A stretch of 64,000 bases of DNA from Isochrysis galbana (GCA_018136815.1 CM030938.1:4984749-5048748); one strand, 5' to 3'; counted from the first letter of the stretch, positions 10,461-21,398 are shown. A program made the numbers and translations. The notes: a model not told the origin generated them from the sequence alone.

Positions 10461-10860
10461 TTCACCACGCTCAGCAAAGCACTACTGTTCGCACACGAAA
10501 CCGACTCGGCAAGGACAGCCCAAGCGGGCATGGGAAGACAACCCAAAAAAAGGATAGACAAAAGTGACTTGAGACCTGTCTTCAATGTAAACGACAAGGG
10601 TGGGCTAAGACCCAGCGAGGAGCTAGTGGAACTAGCCACCAAGCTGAAGATAGCGCACATGCTGTCGGAGAGTCCAAGAAGCAATAAAACGAAGACGGAT
10701 AAATCAAAGAAACAACTACGCTCAAGGGGACCGCTAGAGACGCCAAGAGCCCGGCAAAACCTCGACAAGCAGCGCGACCCCAAGCGGACGCGCGCATCAG
10801 GAGAGAAAAATCAAAAGGCCTGCCCGTCCCCCACACTCTGAACCAGGCCTTAGGTAGTGC
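10461..10860 (+). pseudogene. LINE C-terminal fragment, divergent lineage
   Basis: Starts exactly at the LTR edge. Translation from about 10461 gives a tract ending GRQPKKRIDKSDLRPVFNVN, followed by NDKGGLRPSEELVELATKLKIA. This aligns along its length with the C-terminal tail of the LINE ending at 21048 (GRKPKIKDARDLSAPIFKKN, then DKGVLAMSVNLSLVARALDIA). Identity is low enough that this is a different LINE lineage. The downstream Lys/Arg-rich part reads to a stop at 10841. It is a 5'-truncated relic, cut by or adjoining the LTR. Confidence 0.75.
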
Positions 10861-11669
10861 ACCAGGGCACCAGGGCCGGACCCCGGAAACCGAAGACAAA
10901 GGAACGAAAGGGGGGCAGGAAAAGAGGTGGGGGGAGGGAACTTAAAGGCGGTGTTGGTAGCGAAGGGAGATCCCGTCAATAGTAGGTGTGTAGCCCTGAA
11001 TCTTCAGATGTTTTTTAAGTCATTCTACTCTATACTCCATACTCCATTATTATGTCAAGCGTCAAGCGGGGCCGGGACCAGGGACCCCCTGGTGGCTCGC
11101 GACGCCATGGAGCGCCTCACCACCACAGTGTTGGGGGGCCACCGGTCGCCATCTGGCGATCGGAGATGCGATCCAGCCGGTTAGGCGGGCGGCCGTCACT
11201 TCATTTCGGCCGGGAGCCCTGGCCCTGGGGACCGACCCGCGGCTCCCCGCCAGTATCGAGATCGAGCTCAAGCGTGGGACAATTGGGGCAAGGGGGGGCG
11301 CTCGCCGCGCACCATTTTCTCCCAGGAAGGCCGAACGGCAGGTGGGACCCAGCCCCCCCCCTTCCCCCCCCTTGGAGGGGGGGGGGGGTTCCCAGGCTCC
11401 CCTCCACACACCCCTCACGGTCAAAAAATAGTTTTGTTTTTCGCGCTACGACCGCCCTAGGTCTTGGCGCCGCGACGGCGTCATTGGCGGGGTCGGGGGT
11501 GCAACATAGTGAGTGAACGGGCTTCTGAGTAAAAATAAAACCATAGAGTATTATGACTTAGCCTACCTCAGTAGCTAATTGGACACGACTTTCCCGTCCT
11601 AGTCTGCCGCAGTGCCCCGCAAGCTAGGTCTTGCACCACAGTTTCAGCTATTGACAACGCATTGCATGA
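10861..11669. other. Spacer with decayed repeat
   Basis: GC-rich. 11315-11457 resembles the repeat at 21399-21583 (CGCACCATTTTC, later CACGGTCAAAAAATA and GACCGCCCTA) with a G/C-run interruption. No gene is recognised. Confidence 0.45.
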
Positions 11670-11727
11670 CTAGATCAGCTGCTGCTGCCATACAACAAGA
11701 TGGGGACTTCTGCACGTCTTCCATCTG

Positions 11728-12270
11728 TCAACGACAGTCCGGGCAAAGCCGCGACCTTCCAGATGCAGAGTAGAAGGTTTCATGGCAATAACCACACTGA
11801 AGGTGCTTTCCGGAGTTGCGTGGGCTTGTGCGGGAAATTTGCTTGTGTTCGGTCTTCCGGAGAAAGTGATCCATGCCTGAACTTGCTGCAGGCCTTGAGA
11901 CTGCATTGCGATAGTCAGATTGTGAATGACCTTCGTGGCAGTCGCAGCTCGGGCACAACTTAACCTTGTCAACCCGTACTTTCATGACGTGACCAACCTT
12001 ATTCAAGTGCTTTTCAGAATTGTGGTGGCTGCAGCATGGCGCAATACCTATGCAAAGGCCATAACTTTCGGAGTTGCAAATCACATGTGCACACAGCGCT
12101 GCAGGTCTTCCACAACTCCCCCAGCGCTCATTGTCATCTTTCGTTGCAAAGGAGCACATGGAAGCCCAGGAACCATCATTTCGCTCAATCCACCACTGTT
12201 TGGCGTTCCATTTGACATGACAGCAATTAGTGGTTCCACGAGCATGCTGGACACGAACCCAATCACGCAT
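11728..12270 (-). CDS. Cys/His-rich hypothetical ORF
   Basis: 180 codons, low-repeat and rich in Cys, His and Trp, unlike the chance frames around it. Features: a Trp-rich segment, then paired Cys (CPSCDCHEGH) and a C-terminal zinc-ribbon-like CGYCHETFYSASGRSRLCPDC. The upstream end is unclear; codons continue in frame only to 12270. It could be part of a transposable-element protein together with the broken frames at 14405-15684, also on the minus strand. Function unknown. Confidence 0.35.
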   Translation of the reverse strand: MRDWVRVQHARGTTNCCHVKWNAKQWWIERNDGSWASMCSFATKDDNERWGSCGRPAALCAHVICNSESYGLCIGIAPCCSHHNSEKHLNKVGHVMKVRVDKVKLCPSCDCHEGHSQSDYRNAVSRPAASSGMDHFLRKTEHKQISRTSPRNSGKHLQCGYCHETFYSASGRSRLCPDCR

Positions 12271-12968
12271 GAGATGTCAGGTACCTGTATTGCAGCAAGG
12301 ATGGCACAAATCAGAAAGCGTTTCCGTAACTCAATTGCCTTCAAAGTCAAAACAGTACCGCTCTCAAGCATGAGCAGCGCCTGCTTGTATTCCACGAGAC
12401 GAGAGGGATCACATGCGCAGCGCATGCAATGTTTTGAACAATAGCCCAACAGCGACAGCCGTTGTGCTGATGTCTCTGGAGATGCAAGATGGCGGGCAAG
12501 CGTGCAGGCAAGAAAGGCTTATCCCAGTCAGCATGCATCGGCTGTGCAGGAGCGCGGCGTGTGCATGTCATGCTGCTGTTCTACAGCCCCAGAAAGCTCT
12601 TCAGATCCCGCCATATGGCTCAGCACAGGGTGTGCCATACAGCTCGAGGAGAGCCGGACGTGTCCCGGGTGCAATAAAGGGCGGATGAGCGCTGCGGACG
12701 CCGCGTTCATGGCTCCTCGTGTCCGTCGGGAGAGTGTGAGATGGGGCTTGGTCATGGCAACACCTGAGCGAGGCTATGGAGAAGCCGGTGGAGTAACTGC
12801 TCTCTGTTCTCTTTCCAGTTGCGAATCTGAACGGAGAAGGGTAAAGAAGTCTCTATGATGTCAGAGTCCTAACGCCTTCATTTGATCGACAACACCACAC
12901 TCTCCCCCACTTTTCGCCGCATCCCCCCCCTTCCAGACTTCAGACTTCAGACCCACCACCTCGGGTCC

Positions 12969-13017
<49 letters not shown>

Positions 13018-14404
13018 CGGATGATGGCGACCCCCCCTCCCCCCCCCTTCCCCACACACACACACACATACACACACCCGGAGTACTAGCGGACTGGGGA
13101 CTGGGGACTCGGGGTCGGGGGGAGGGGTCGGGAGGGGGAGGGGTCGGGGGGGATGCGGGGGGGGGGGCATGGCCGCGGGGAAAAGGATCGAGAGGCCGCA
13201 ACATCTTCGCTCCGAGGGACTCGCCTAGATCTCTTAACTCTTTACTGCCGGGAGCGCAGCATGCAAATGGATGCTTCGAAGTTTCGTTTTTTGAGGTGAG
13301 AGAAGAGACTAATTTTGAGAACCACACTCCACACTCCATGCTTCCCGTCAGCATCATGAGAGTCAGATGCGTTGGGTGAAGATGGGGAGCTACGGGGAGA
13401 AGGCCCAATGCCTTGACCACTCCCGGCAGCCCCGTGCCGGCGGCGACCCACGCGACGCGGCCCGGGCCGGACTTAAGGTGGCACGGCCACGGAGGGGGGG
13501 GCGCGCGCGCGCGGCGGCAGTCTCGCTCCTCCAGCTGTCACAGGGCCTGACGGCTGTGCTGGGCGCTCGGATGCGCTGAGCGTCCGATTGAGGGACCAGG
13601 TGGTATGTGGCCCCTGCCCGAGCACGCGCACAGTCCACCCTCGTGCCACCACACCGAGCTAGGGTGGGGTCGGGGAAGCGCGCTGCAGATGGGCTGCGTG
13701 AGACGCTCGGCAGGGTACGAGGTTGAATCGGGCGCGGCGAGAGCGGAAGGGGTGGTGAGGCTGTTCGAGGCAGGTCATGCGGCGCCACTTTTGCCCGGGG
13801 AGCGACCGCCTGAACGCTCCGCGAAGGCCCGTGTGAGCATTGACGTCTTTGGCTTGGACGTCTCCACAGTCAGACCTCGCCTTGCTTATCACAGGCGGAT
13901 GGTTGCTGGCGGCAAGTATGTGCGTCGTGCGGCTTCCAGAAGGTATCTCATACATGTGGGAAGCCGGTCCGGGGCGGCTCACAGCCATGGTGGCACCGAT
14001 TCCTTCGCGTGAGACCTGAACGGCGGGGGTGGTTTGATGTCAATCTCCTGGTGTGGGAGTGGCCGTGAGAAAAATGATATTGTGCGTTGTGAGTGTCGAA
14101 TCTTGCAAGCATTGAGGTGTGGGAGCCTCAGATGCCAAATGTGCTAGGGGCAGGTGCAAGAGCTACACCTTAATTGATCCATGGTTTCGAGTTGTAGGAG
14201 TCTGAAGCCGGCACGGCGTGTTGCTTGTAAAGACTTGCATTTTATTTTTGGGCCGCGCCCAGCACGGAAAATCATTATCAAGATGATTGAATTAATGGCT
14301 GACATCGGTATTGCCGGCCAGCTACCTTGGCATTGCAGGCTTCACCCGAGTTACAAGACTTGAATGTGTCACTACACGTCACAATTTGCAATTTGGTAGC
14401 TCGG
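12271..14404. other. Stretch without recognisable gene
   Basis: Contains a 47-G homopolymer at 12971-13017, adjoining C runs and a (CA)n at about 13055. Overlapping short frames on both strands lack domains. Confidence 0.45.
12971..13017. repeat. Poly-G homopolymer (47 nt)
   Basis: Uninterrupted G run. Its length is likely to be uncertain in any assembly. Confidence 0.95.
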
Positions 14405-15684
14405 TCACATATCGCACTCCTCGCAACAGCTGAGTTCCGAGAGTATCTCAGACTCATGGTCGGAATTCACACCTTGACCGGCAGCCGACGACGCATCAGA
14501 CGATGTGGCACACCCACTTGACACATCACTACCCGAGGGCAATGGAGCTCTCATCCTGCAGCATTTCAGTGAGGGCCTCCCACCATGGCAGGCATCCGTG
14601 CACAACACACCGGCCACACGACAAGCACACGCCATTGTCGCACACTTCACCAATGCAGAACATTTGCAAGCTCCGGGGGATCCTTTGACCGACACTGCTT
14701 CGGGGGGTTTGTAGTCGTAGTTGCTGCCGCGAGACGCCTGTGACTCCGCCTGCCGGCGCATCTTTAGCAAGCGCCTCTTCAGTGCCCGTTCGCGATAGTA
14801 CGCAGCGGTGCGCCTTGTCAAACTCTGCTCGACGCGCACATGGAGCTGCGACTGCCACACTGAGCGCTGATATATCGACACTCTCATGTGCATACGCTCC
14901 AGGATGCGAGCTTGGAAGCAGCCAAATGCTAGCAGTCTCGCATCAGGAGCCCACCCCCTCTGCTCGAGCTTGGCTTGGAAGCAGCCCAACACCACGCTGT
15001 TGCAGTGCGCGATGGCAAGGTCAGTTGTGCAACGATATAACGTATCACGCATCACCACACCTTTGGGCCTGTAGCGGAGGCAAATGCTCCCGACCCTCTG
15101 CCGCCGTACACCTTCTCGTTGTACCCCAGACCCAACGATTTCTCTCCGCAAGAGGGACATGCGAACCTCCTACACAATTGAGAGGCGAGCGTCTCCGCAT
15201 TCACGTTGAATGAGTACGACAGTGCCTCCTGGGGTTGTTCCAGGCTTGGCCTCTGCTTTGGTCTAGGAGGTGGAGGCGGATCCTCCACTGGCGGTGGCGG
15301 TGGCGGTGGCGCAGGAAGAGGACGGGCCATAACCACAGCCAGTGGCGGCCTGCTGTGCCGCATGGCGCCGTGCCCACCCGGCGATCCAAAATCCAATGAG
15401 GCCCTCGGCACTCGGGTGCGCCTGCACCCCTCTTCCACCTCCTGAGGGGTGGCCATCCCTCTCGACTTGCGACGCGGCCGAACGTCTGCGACCTCGTCTG
15501 CCTCCATCGTCTGAGAGGCCATCTCTCTCATGGCGGGCGCGAGACTCCGGCTCCCCAGGGCCCTCCCAGCGTCTGATGGTGTGTGAGACATGCCCTCCCC
15601 TTCCCTCCCCTCGGCTGCTGTCCTCCGAGGATCGCTGGGAGCCATGGCGCTCCGGCGCTGCCCCACCCCACCCCCCACCCCCAC
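14405..15684 (-). pseudogene. Broken gene with CxC-type Cys cluster, probably transposon-derived
   Basis: Two minus-strand frames appear to be parts of one protein. The first (15052..15684) starts Pro-rich, then becomes gene-like with ALSYSFNVNAETLASQLCRR and CPSCGEKSLGLGYNEKVYGG, and stops at 15052. The second (14405..15160) overlaps it and continues with a basic helical part and a cluster CKC-x5-C-x4-CAC-x6-C-x3-C. Such clusters occur near the C-terminus of many eukaryotic DNA-transposon and retroelement proteins and in CXC proteins. The frame change near 15060-15110 suggests an indel or an unseen intron. The family is not identified; transposon origin is inference. Confidence 0.4.
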
Positions 15685-15689
15685 CCGCC

Positions 15690-16096
15690 GTCGCTGACTT
15701 TCCTACCACTTGCGAAACGCCAACCCCCCCCCCCCCCCCATCGGTGGCTGGGCCACCTTAAGCCCACAGGCCCGGGCGGCGAGGGAAGCGGGCGGCCAAT
15801 GCCGACTATTGAAGGTAACAGGAGGGAACGAGTCTAAGAAGACACGTGAGGACGCTTGGTGCCGCGCGAGCGAGGCCAGTCCGAACGATGGCCCGGCGCG
15901 GCCACGCCGGCTAGGGCGGATGCGTACGCCTCACGCCACGATAGGAGCGGGCCATCGACCGCTACGCCGCCTTTTGCATCCGACATTCCACCCCTCCCTC
16001 GAGATCTCGAGCGTGCGACCCACCAGGGACATCCCACATCCACATCCCTCGCGAGGCGCTTGCTGAGCTTGTGGGCTCCTCACCAGCTGGCAGCCA
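15690..16096. other. Region upstream of LINE ORF
   Basis: Includes a C run at about 15725-15739. Probably the 5' UTR of the LINE, but its true 5' end and target duplication were not found. Confidence 0.4.
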
Positions 16097-19000
16097 TTGC
16101 GAGGCCGACAGCCGGCGATCGGCCGACGCGGAACCTCTGCGTTTCTTATGGGGATTCGCCCGACATTCACTGCTTTGATTCCCTCACGCGCGCAATCCTC
16201 CCATTCTCCCAAAATAGACCTCCATGGGCCGGACAAGGCGGGGGAGTCACTCACCGATGCCATGGATTTTCGTGGGGTAGAGGGGGTTCGCGGGGGGGGG
16301 AGGTGGCGCCCCGAAATGGCACGCGGCCTCACGCCGATGCACCGCCTTTGCGAATGCGAGGCAGAAGCCGCCAAACGCAAGGAACGTAATGAAGCTTGGA
16401 AAGCCACGCCTCGCCCTAAATCAGCGCACGAAGCGCTAGGCAAAGCCCCTCCCAAGCAATGCGCCAGGTTCACCCAAGGAATCTGCCTCCGCAACAAGCG
16501 CGGAGTCCGCTGCAACCTCTCCCACGAGATCCCAGGTGCATGGATCGACAATAAGTGCACGATCCGCTGCCGCCTCCATCAGCACAAGAAGATCGCAGGG
16601 GTCTGCCTAAACGGCCCGACTTGCCTCTTCCTTCACCCTGAGTACGCGCTCGCATTAATCGCGAAGCTTGTGCTAACCACCCAGAGCGCACACGCCCCCC
16701 CACGACCACGACTCACCTTCGACTCCACCCTCGGATACCCAGGTGAAGGACCCATCCGCCTAGCGACATACAACATAAACGGAACTAAAGGCGGCAAGCT
16801 AGCCGCAGTTCTGTCGCAAGCGCGCAAGGCTGGTGTGGACATCCTTCTTCTTCAAGAACTCCACGCATATGAAGACGGCTCTCACCTCCGTCAACATAGA
16901 ACAGCGTCCCTCCTCGGATGGCACTGGTTTGCTTCTCCGGGAGAGCTAGCGGACTCAGCGAGCGGAGTCGCGGTGGCGATCCGCGACTCATGCAGCAGAG
17001 TAACCCCTAGAGTAGACACGGTAAATATCATTCTAAAAGGGAGATGTATATCAATCGATGTAGACATAGACGGAAAGCTTTATCGTATCATCTCAACATA
17101 CTTAAGCGCTAACCCGGGCTCACGAGGAACGCAGATTAAGAACCTCATCCAAGAGCCCACATTGTCGCAAACTACCACCACACCAACGCTCATGGGGGGC
17201 GACTTCAACTGCGTGGAAAACGTCGCGACCGACACGAAAGGACACGGACCGACACCATACGCGAACACCCACGGAGACAAGTGGAATGCCCTCGTCAGAA
17301 AAGCCAAACTTAAAGACGTGCACCGCACGATGAAACTAGACCCACACACGGGATACACACGACTCTCACACACCATTCACACGAGAATAGACAGAATATA
17401 CCACAGCACAGCGACGGACTCGTTCCAATGGCACAAGCTAGGACCTAGCCCAGACCTATTCTCGGGCAAAGCCGCCTCCGATCACCTACCACTCCTAGCC
17501 GCCTTCGAAACCCCACAATATGTCCGTAACCGGCACTACGACTTGCCCATAGACTCGAAGATAATAACGGAAGATGGAGCCGTCAAGACAGTAGAAATAT
17601 TGCTCAAGAGAGCGGACGCGAGAGCGAAAGCCAACGGAGACCTAGCCGGAGAGTGGACACAAGCGAAAACGCTCATAGCGGCTTTCTTAAGGGAAGCAAC
17701 GGCCGCAAGCAAGACACCCGCCATACACACAACGCTCGAAAGGAGAATAGCCGAACTCAACATCCACCTCATCAAGAAGGGCCCGGACCCTAACCTCACG
17801 GAGCGAATAGCGAAAGCAAACCGAGAGCTCGCGGAAGAGCGAAGACATTTCCCAATAAGACACCTCAAACTACACGAACAAATCCAACAAGAGGATCTCC
17901 ACTCCAAAGAATTCTTCAGAAAACTCAAACAAAGGAAATGGAAAGGAGCCATAAGCGAACTCTACAAGACGAAAGACTGGGAGAACCCACGACACGACGA
18001 ACGTGAGACGGTTACCTCGGACGCGGACATACGAAAAGAATTCAGGAAATACTATGTCTGGCTATACTCGCCGAAAGCCTCGCAACGCACACCCGAACTT
18101 GAAACCACGCTTTCCGACCGCCCCCTACACGATCTTGATAGGCGCAAGTTAGAGGGTCGTATCACGATCAACGAAACCACCCAGGCCATTAGGAGCATAG
18201 GCTCCGGGAAAAGCGCGGGCCCGGACGGCATCCCGGCGGAAGTATATAAGGCACACGAGGGCATAGTGGCACCGATACTAACCGAACTCTACAATCAATC
18301 CCTAGACACGGGCCTCCTCCCATTCACCATGAGAGAGGGGGACATAATATTGCTATACAAAAAAGAGGACGCACGAGACCCAAGGAACTATAGACCCATA
18401 ACACTGTTACAAAGTGATTATAAGATTCTGGCGAAAATACTAACTACTAGACTTAGCAAAGTGATTGGAAACATAATATCAAGCAACCAACTAGGATTCG
18501 TACCTAGGAGATTGATCAGCGAATCTACGCACCTACTCCAATTAACTAGGGCATACCTAGACGAAACGGGGGAGCCGGGCCTTCTCCTAGCACTAGACTG
18601 GGAGAAAGCATTCGACAGAGTCAGCTGGGAATTCTACCATCTCGCCCTACGCCTCTTAAACTTCGGCCCAGACTTCCAGCGATTGGCGAAAGCCATCACC
18701 AGCGATGCAGCGAAACCCATTCGGACGATAAAGATCAACGGCGGCCGTAGCTACCCCTTCACGGTCGGTAGCGGGATGCCTCAAGGATGCCCCCTGTCGC
18801 CACTCACCTTTCTTCTAACCACCGAAGCGCTGACGCGAGCCATTAACGAGGACCCCGACATCGAAGGAGTCGATCTCAACGGATACAACCTCAAAATAAA
18901 CCAGTTCGCGGATGACACAGCCCTGATAACCAGGGACTACGCAAGCCTGAAGAAAGCACTCCAATGGGTGAAAGCCCACGAGCAAGCGACGGGAGGCAAA

Positions 19001-20236
19001 ACCAACGAGTCTAAATTCCAAGGCATTAGGATGGGCTCACAATTAAGGACCAAACCACCGTGGGATATGCGCAAATATAACTGGATCGAAAATGACCAAT
19101 ACCTCGTGATACTAGGCGTGCCACTAGGAGCCCCAGAGGCACTTAAGCCCTTTTGGAAAAAGCTAGCGGACAAAGTAGACAATAAAGCAGCCCAATTAGC
19201 GCCGTTCACACGCCATATGTCGATCTTCGGCAGGACTAATATAGTGAACTTTATAATTTACGGCACGCCTAGGTACTGGATGCAAACCTTAGCACCTCCC
19301 AAATGGTTCAACGCAAGAATCCAAAAAGCGGCGGACAAGATTCTTTGGGAAAGCCCCTACACAGGGAGGGAATACCAATGGGTGAAATACCCACACTACC
19401 CAATTAACAACACGCAGAACGCGACGCGCACGTTGGGAACAGGCCTACTAAACTGGACAAACCACGTAAAAGCTCTACAAGCTAAGTGGATACTAAACTA
19501 CCTCAACGCAAGAAAAGCATCATGGAAGCACGCGCTAGACGCGTGGTTCTGCCGCACTGGGCTGGGTCGTGGCGCGGTCTTCTCCACAATTCCCCCCGCC
19601 TCTCTTACGCGCAGCCTCAGAGGTAACCCGGCACTTCCAATATTTTGGAAAGACGCGCTAAACACCTTTAGATCACTCGATATCCAGCGCTCCCGCCTAT
19701 CGTTAGAGGGTGCGCTCTCGCAACCGATATGGTGCAACCCGCACGAACAACCGCCACGTATGCGCGCCGCTTGGGCAAGCCTATGGCAATCCCTCCACAC
19801 GCACGTCGTGCATAACGTGTTCAAGGATAACAACCTAGACACACCCTACACGAAAGAGGAATGCGCCCAATATCTAGACCACCTCCCGGAGATATTCGAA
19901 CACGCGGGTAGCAAAATAACCAAGGAAAGCTTCTTAGACTCGTGGGCGTCGGTAGTACAACAAGCCTCGAGTCTCCTTGGAAAAGCGCAACTAGACCCGG
20001 CGCCCGGGTCTGACCCGGAGGGGACTAGCGAAAACGGAGCACGCGACAATAAGGCGGGCATTGAGGCCCCGCCGGAAATCAGAGTGTCCGATAACGAAAC
20101 ATACATAACTAAGATGAACAACATATGGATTCACACCAACACGAATTACCTCGGAGAGCCGGCCGACCGGACGGGGGTCGCGACCCCAGAAGAAGCCCGA
20201 CTATACCACCCCCCGCTAGATGGGAGGGAGGGTTGA
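16097..20236 (+). CDS. LINE polyprotein: CCCH-like fingers, APE endonuclease, reverse transcriptase
   Basis: 1379 codons. Residues about 122-143: CARFTQGIC then C-x3-H, a CCCH-type finger; about 154-180: a second Cys/His cluster ending C-x5-C-x3-H. From about 220: RLATYNINGTKGG, then LLLQELH, GGDFNCV and ASDHLPL, the endonuclease/exonuclease/phosphatase motifs that nick target DNA. From about 750: RNYRPITLL, ALDWEKAFDRV, GMPQGCPLSPLTF and QFADDTALI (residues 937-940 FADD), the RT core that copies RNA at the nick. All catalytic residues I can see are present. The frame stops at 20236 inside a region whose natural continuation is one frame back (next entry). The start Met is uncertain because the upstream frame is low-complexity. 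Confidence 0.9.
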   Translation: MRGRQPAIGRRGTSAFLMGIRPTFTALIPSRAQSSHSPKIDLHGPDKAGESLTDAMDFRGVEGVRGGGRWRPEMARGLTPMHRLCECEAEAAKRKERNEAWKATPRPKSAHEALGKAPPKQCARFTQGICLRNKRGVRCNLSHEIPGAWIDNKCTIRCRLHQHKKIAGVCLNGPTCLFLHPEYALALIAKLVLTTQSAHAPPRPRLTFDSTLGYPGEGPIRLATYNINGTKGGKLAAVLSQARKAGVDILLLQELHAYEDGSHLRQHRTASLLGWHWFASPGELADSASGVAVAIRDSCSRVTPRVDTVNIILKGRCISIDVDIDGKLYRIISTYLSANPGSRGTQIKNLIQEPTLSQTTTTPTLMGGDFNCVENVATDTKGHGPTPYANTHGDKWNALVRKAKLKDVHRTMKLDPHTGYTRLSHTIHTRIDRIYHSTATDSFQWHKLGPSPDLFSGKAASDHLPLLAAFETPQYVRNRHYDLPIDSKIITEDGAVKTVEILLKRADARAKANGDLAGEWTQAKTLIAAFLREATAASKTPAIHTTLERRIAELNIHLIKKGPDPNLTERIAKANRELAEERRHFPIRHLKLHEQIQQEDLHSKEFFRKLKQRKWKGAISELYKTKDWENPRHDERETVTSDADIRKEFRKYYVWLYSPKASQRTPELETTLSDRPLHDLDRRKLEGRITINETTQAIRSIGSGKSAGPDGIPAEVYKAHEGIVAPILTELYNQSLDTGLLPFTMREGDIILLYKKEDARDPRNYRPITLLQSDYKILAKILTTRLSKVIGNIISSNQLGFVPRRLISESTHLLQLTRAYLDETGEPGLLLALDWEKAFDRVSWEFYHLALRLLNFGPDFQRLAKAITSDAAKPIRTIKINGGRSYPFTVGSGMPQGCPLSPLTFLLTTEALTRAINEDPDIEGVDLNGYNLKINQFADDTALITRDYASLKKALQWVKAHEQATGGKTNESKFQGIRMGSQLRTKPPWDMRKYNWIENDQYLVILGVPLGAPEALKPFWKKLADKVDNKAAQLAPFTRHMSIFGRTNIVNFIIYGTPRYWMQTLAPPKWFNARIQKAADKILWESPYTGREYQWVKYPHYPINNTQNATRTLGTGLLNWTNHVKALQAKWILNYLNARKASWKHALDAWFCRTGLGRGAVFSTIPPASLTRSLRGNPALPIFWKDALNTFRSLDIQRSRLSLEGALSQPIWCNPHEQPPRMRAAWASLWQSLHTHVVHNVFKDNNLDTPYTKEECAQYLDHLPEIFEHAGSKITKESFLDSWASVVQQASSLLGKAQLDPAPGSDPEGTSENGARDNKAGIEAPPEIRVSDNETYITKMNNIWIHTNTNYLGEPADRTGVATPEEARLYHPPLDGREG

Positions 20237-21048
20237 AAGGCCCCAAATACGCGGAATACCCGCTGGCGGACGAGTATACAATGGACGGTAAAAAACACCT
20301 GGACCTCACCACGGTCTCGGACATAGCACAGGTGCTAGAGAAAAACATACCAGATAACAAGCCCCAGCCGGCAAGCGAGGCATGGGCCCGAAGAATCAAC
20401 CTAACCCACGAGGAGTGGAAACACGTGGCCAGCTTATACACCCTACCCCTACTAAAACACACGGACAAACACCCACACTTCAAACACATCACCCACAGGA
20501 GGATTGGCACGCGGAATCGCTTCGCCATGGCGACCACGAATACCTGCAGACTATGCGGAAAATACCACGAGAGCTCGACCCACTTAGCCAGGTGCTCAGC
20601 CACGAAGCCAATCTTCGAGACCATAGAAGCGATAGCGGGTTTCACGCCGGAGCGCAAAAGGACAGCAACACAGAAAATAAAGGACAGACTCTTCGCATAC
20701 CCGAGTACACCGACGCCCGATAGCCTCAAAACCCTATACATAGTAGCATGGAGATACATAATAGGCGACTTCTACAAAGTCGAATACGACAATCACCCCT
20801 TCCATTATATACCCGTCATCGAACGTACCTTGACCAGATTCACGATCCTCGTACGGGGCCTCGAAGCCTCTAACAAAACCTCGCCGGCACGTACGCACCA
20901 AGCCTCCAGAGGCAGAAAACCAAAGATTAAAGACGCAAGAGATCTTAGCGCCCCAATATTTAAGAAGAATGACAAAGGTGTCCTCGCGATGAGCGTGAAT
21001 CTGTCCCTGGTGGCACGCGCACTTGACATAGCGGGAAAGGTAGCCTGA
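20215..21048 (+). CDS. LINE polyprotein C-terminal part (frameshifted)
   Basis: Continues the LINE protein in the -1 frame from around the C run at 20209-20214. The frame is open from 20125, but the homologous protein most likely enters near the run. It holds a CCHC-like knuckle CRLCGKYHESSTHLARC, then the conserved tail AWRYIIGDFYKVEYDNHPFH and PVIERTLTRFTILVRG, ending ALDIAGKVA. The same tail is found in the LINE copies at 63653-64000, 28770-28980 and, diverged, 10461-10700. A single lost base or a programmed -1 shift would both explain the break. Only one long copy is available, so I cannot decide. Confidence 0.8.
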   Translation, partial: ARWEGGLKGPKYAEYPLADEYTMDGKKHLDLTTVSDIAQVLEKNIPDNKPQPASEAWARRINLTHEEWKHVASLYTLPLLKHTDKHPHFKHITHRRIGTRNRFAMATTNTCRLCGKYHESSTHLARCSATKPIFETIEAIAGFTPERKRTATQKIKDRLFAYPSTPTPDSLKTLYIVAWRYIIGDFYKVEYDNHPFHYIPVIERTLTRFTILVRGLEASNKTSPARTHQASRGRKPKIKDARDLSAPIFKKNDKGVLAMSVNLSLVARALDIAGKVA

Positions 21049-21398
21049 AAACCAGACGAACACCACACCTCACACCCCCCCCCCCAAAAAAAAACCCAAC
21101 AGCGCCGACCCGGTACATACATAACCCCGAGTCCGACTCTTAAGGTAACCCCAACCTTTAATACCCCAATAGAAGCCGATCGCTCGATGGCACGAGGGAA
21201 GGCCGAAGAGTCGACCGTCGGGGATCGGTGCACGCCGCCTGCCACTGGAAACCCCAAGTACTGGGCCCCTAAGTAGAGCACGAGGGGACGAGCCGCAAGG
21301 CGAGTGCGAGGGAGTGATAAGGGATGCGGGCGCGGCTGTCAGATGGAGGATGTCGGGGTCGCGCGCGCGATGAGAACATTAAGAAGTTTTTTTTTTTT

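Larger units (their letters stand above)
16097..21384 (+). mobile_element. Near-complete LINE (APE-type non-LTR retrotransposon)
   Basis: Single long coding region (CCCH-like fingers, endonuclease, RT, C-terminal zinc knuckle), then a 3' UTR (21049-21384) ending TTAAGAAG plus a T run. The same 3' UTR recurs at 31610-31858 (+) and 63340-63652 (-), including GAGCACGAGGGGACGAGCCG and the AAGAAGTTTTTT end, which defines the 3' terminus. The 5' boundary is not determined. Confidence 0.9.

Noticed and set aside
12940-13420. Poly-Pro/poly-Gly ORFs around the 47-G run
   Set aside because: Products of the homopolymer; no conserved sequence flanks it.
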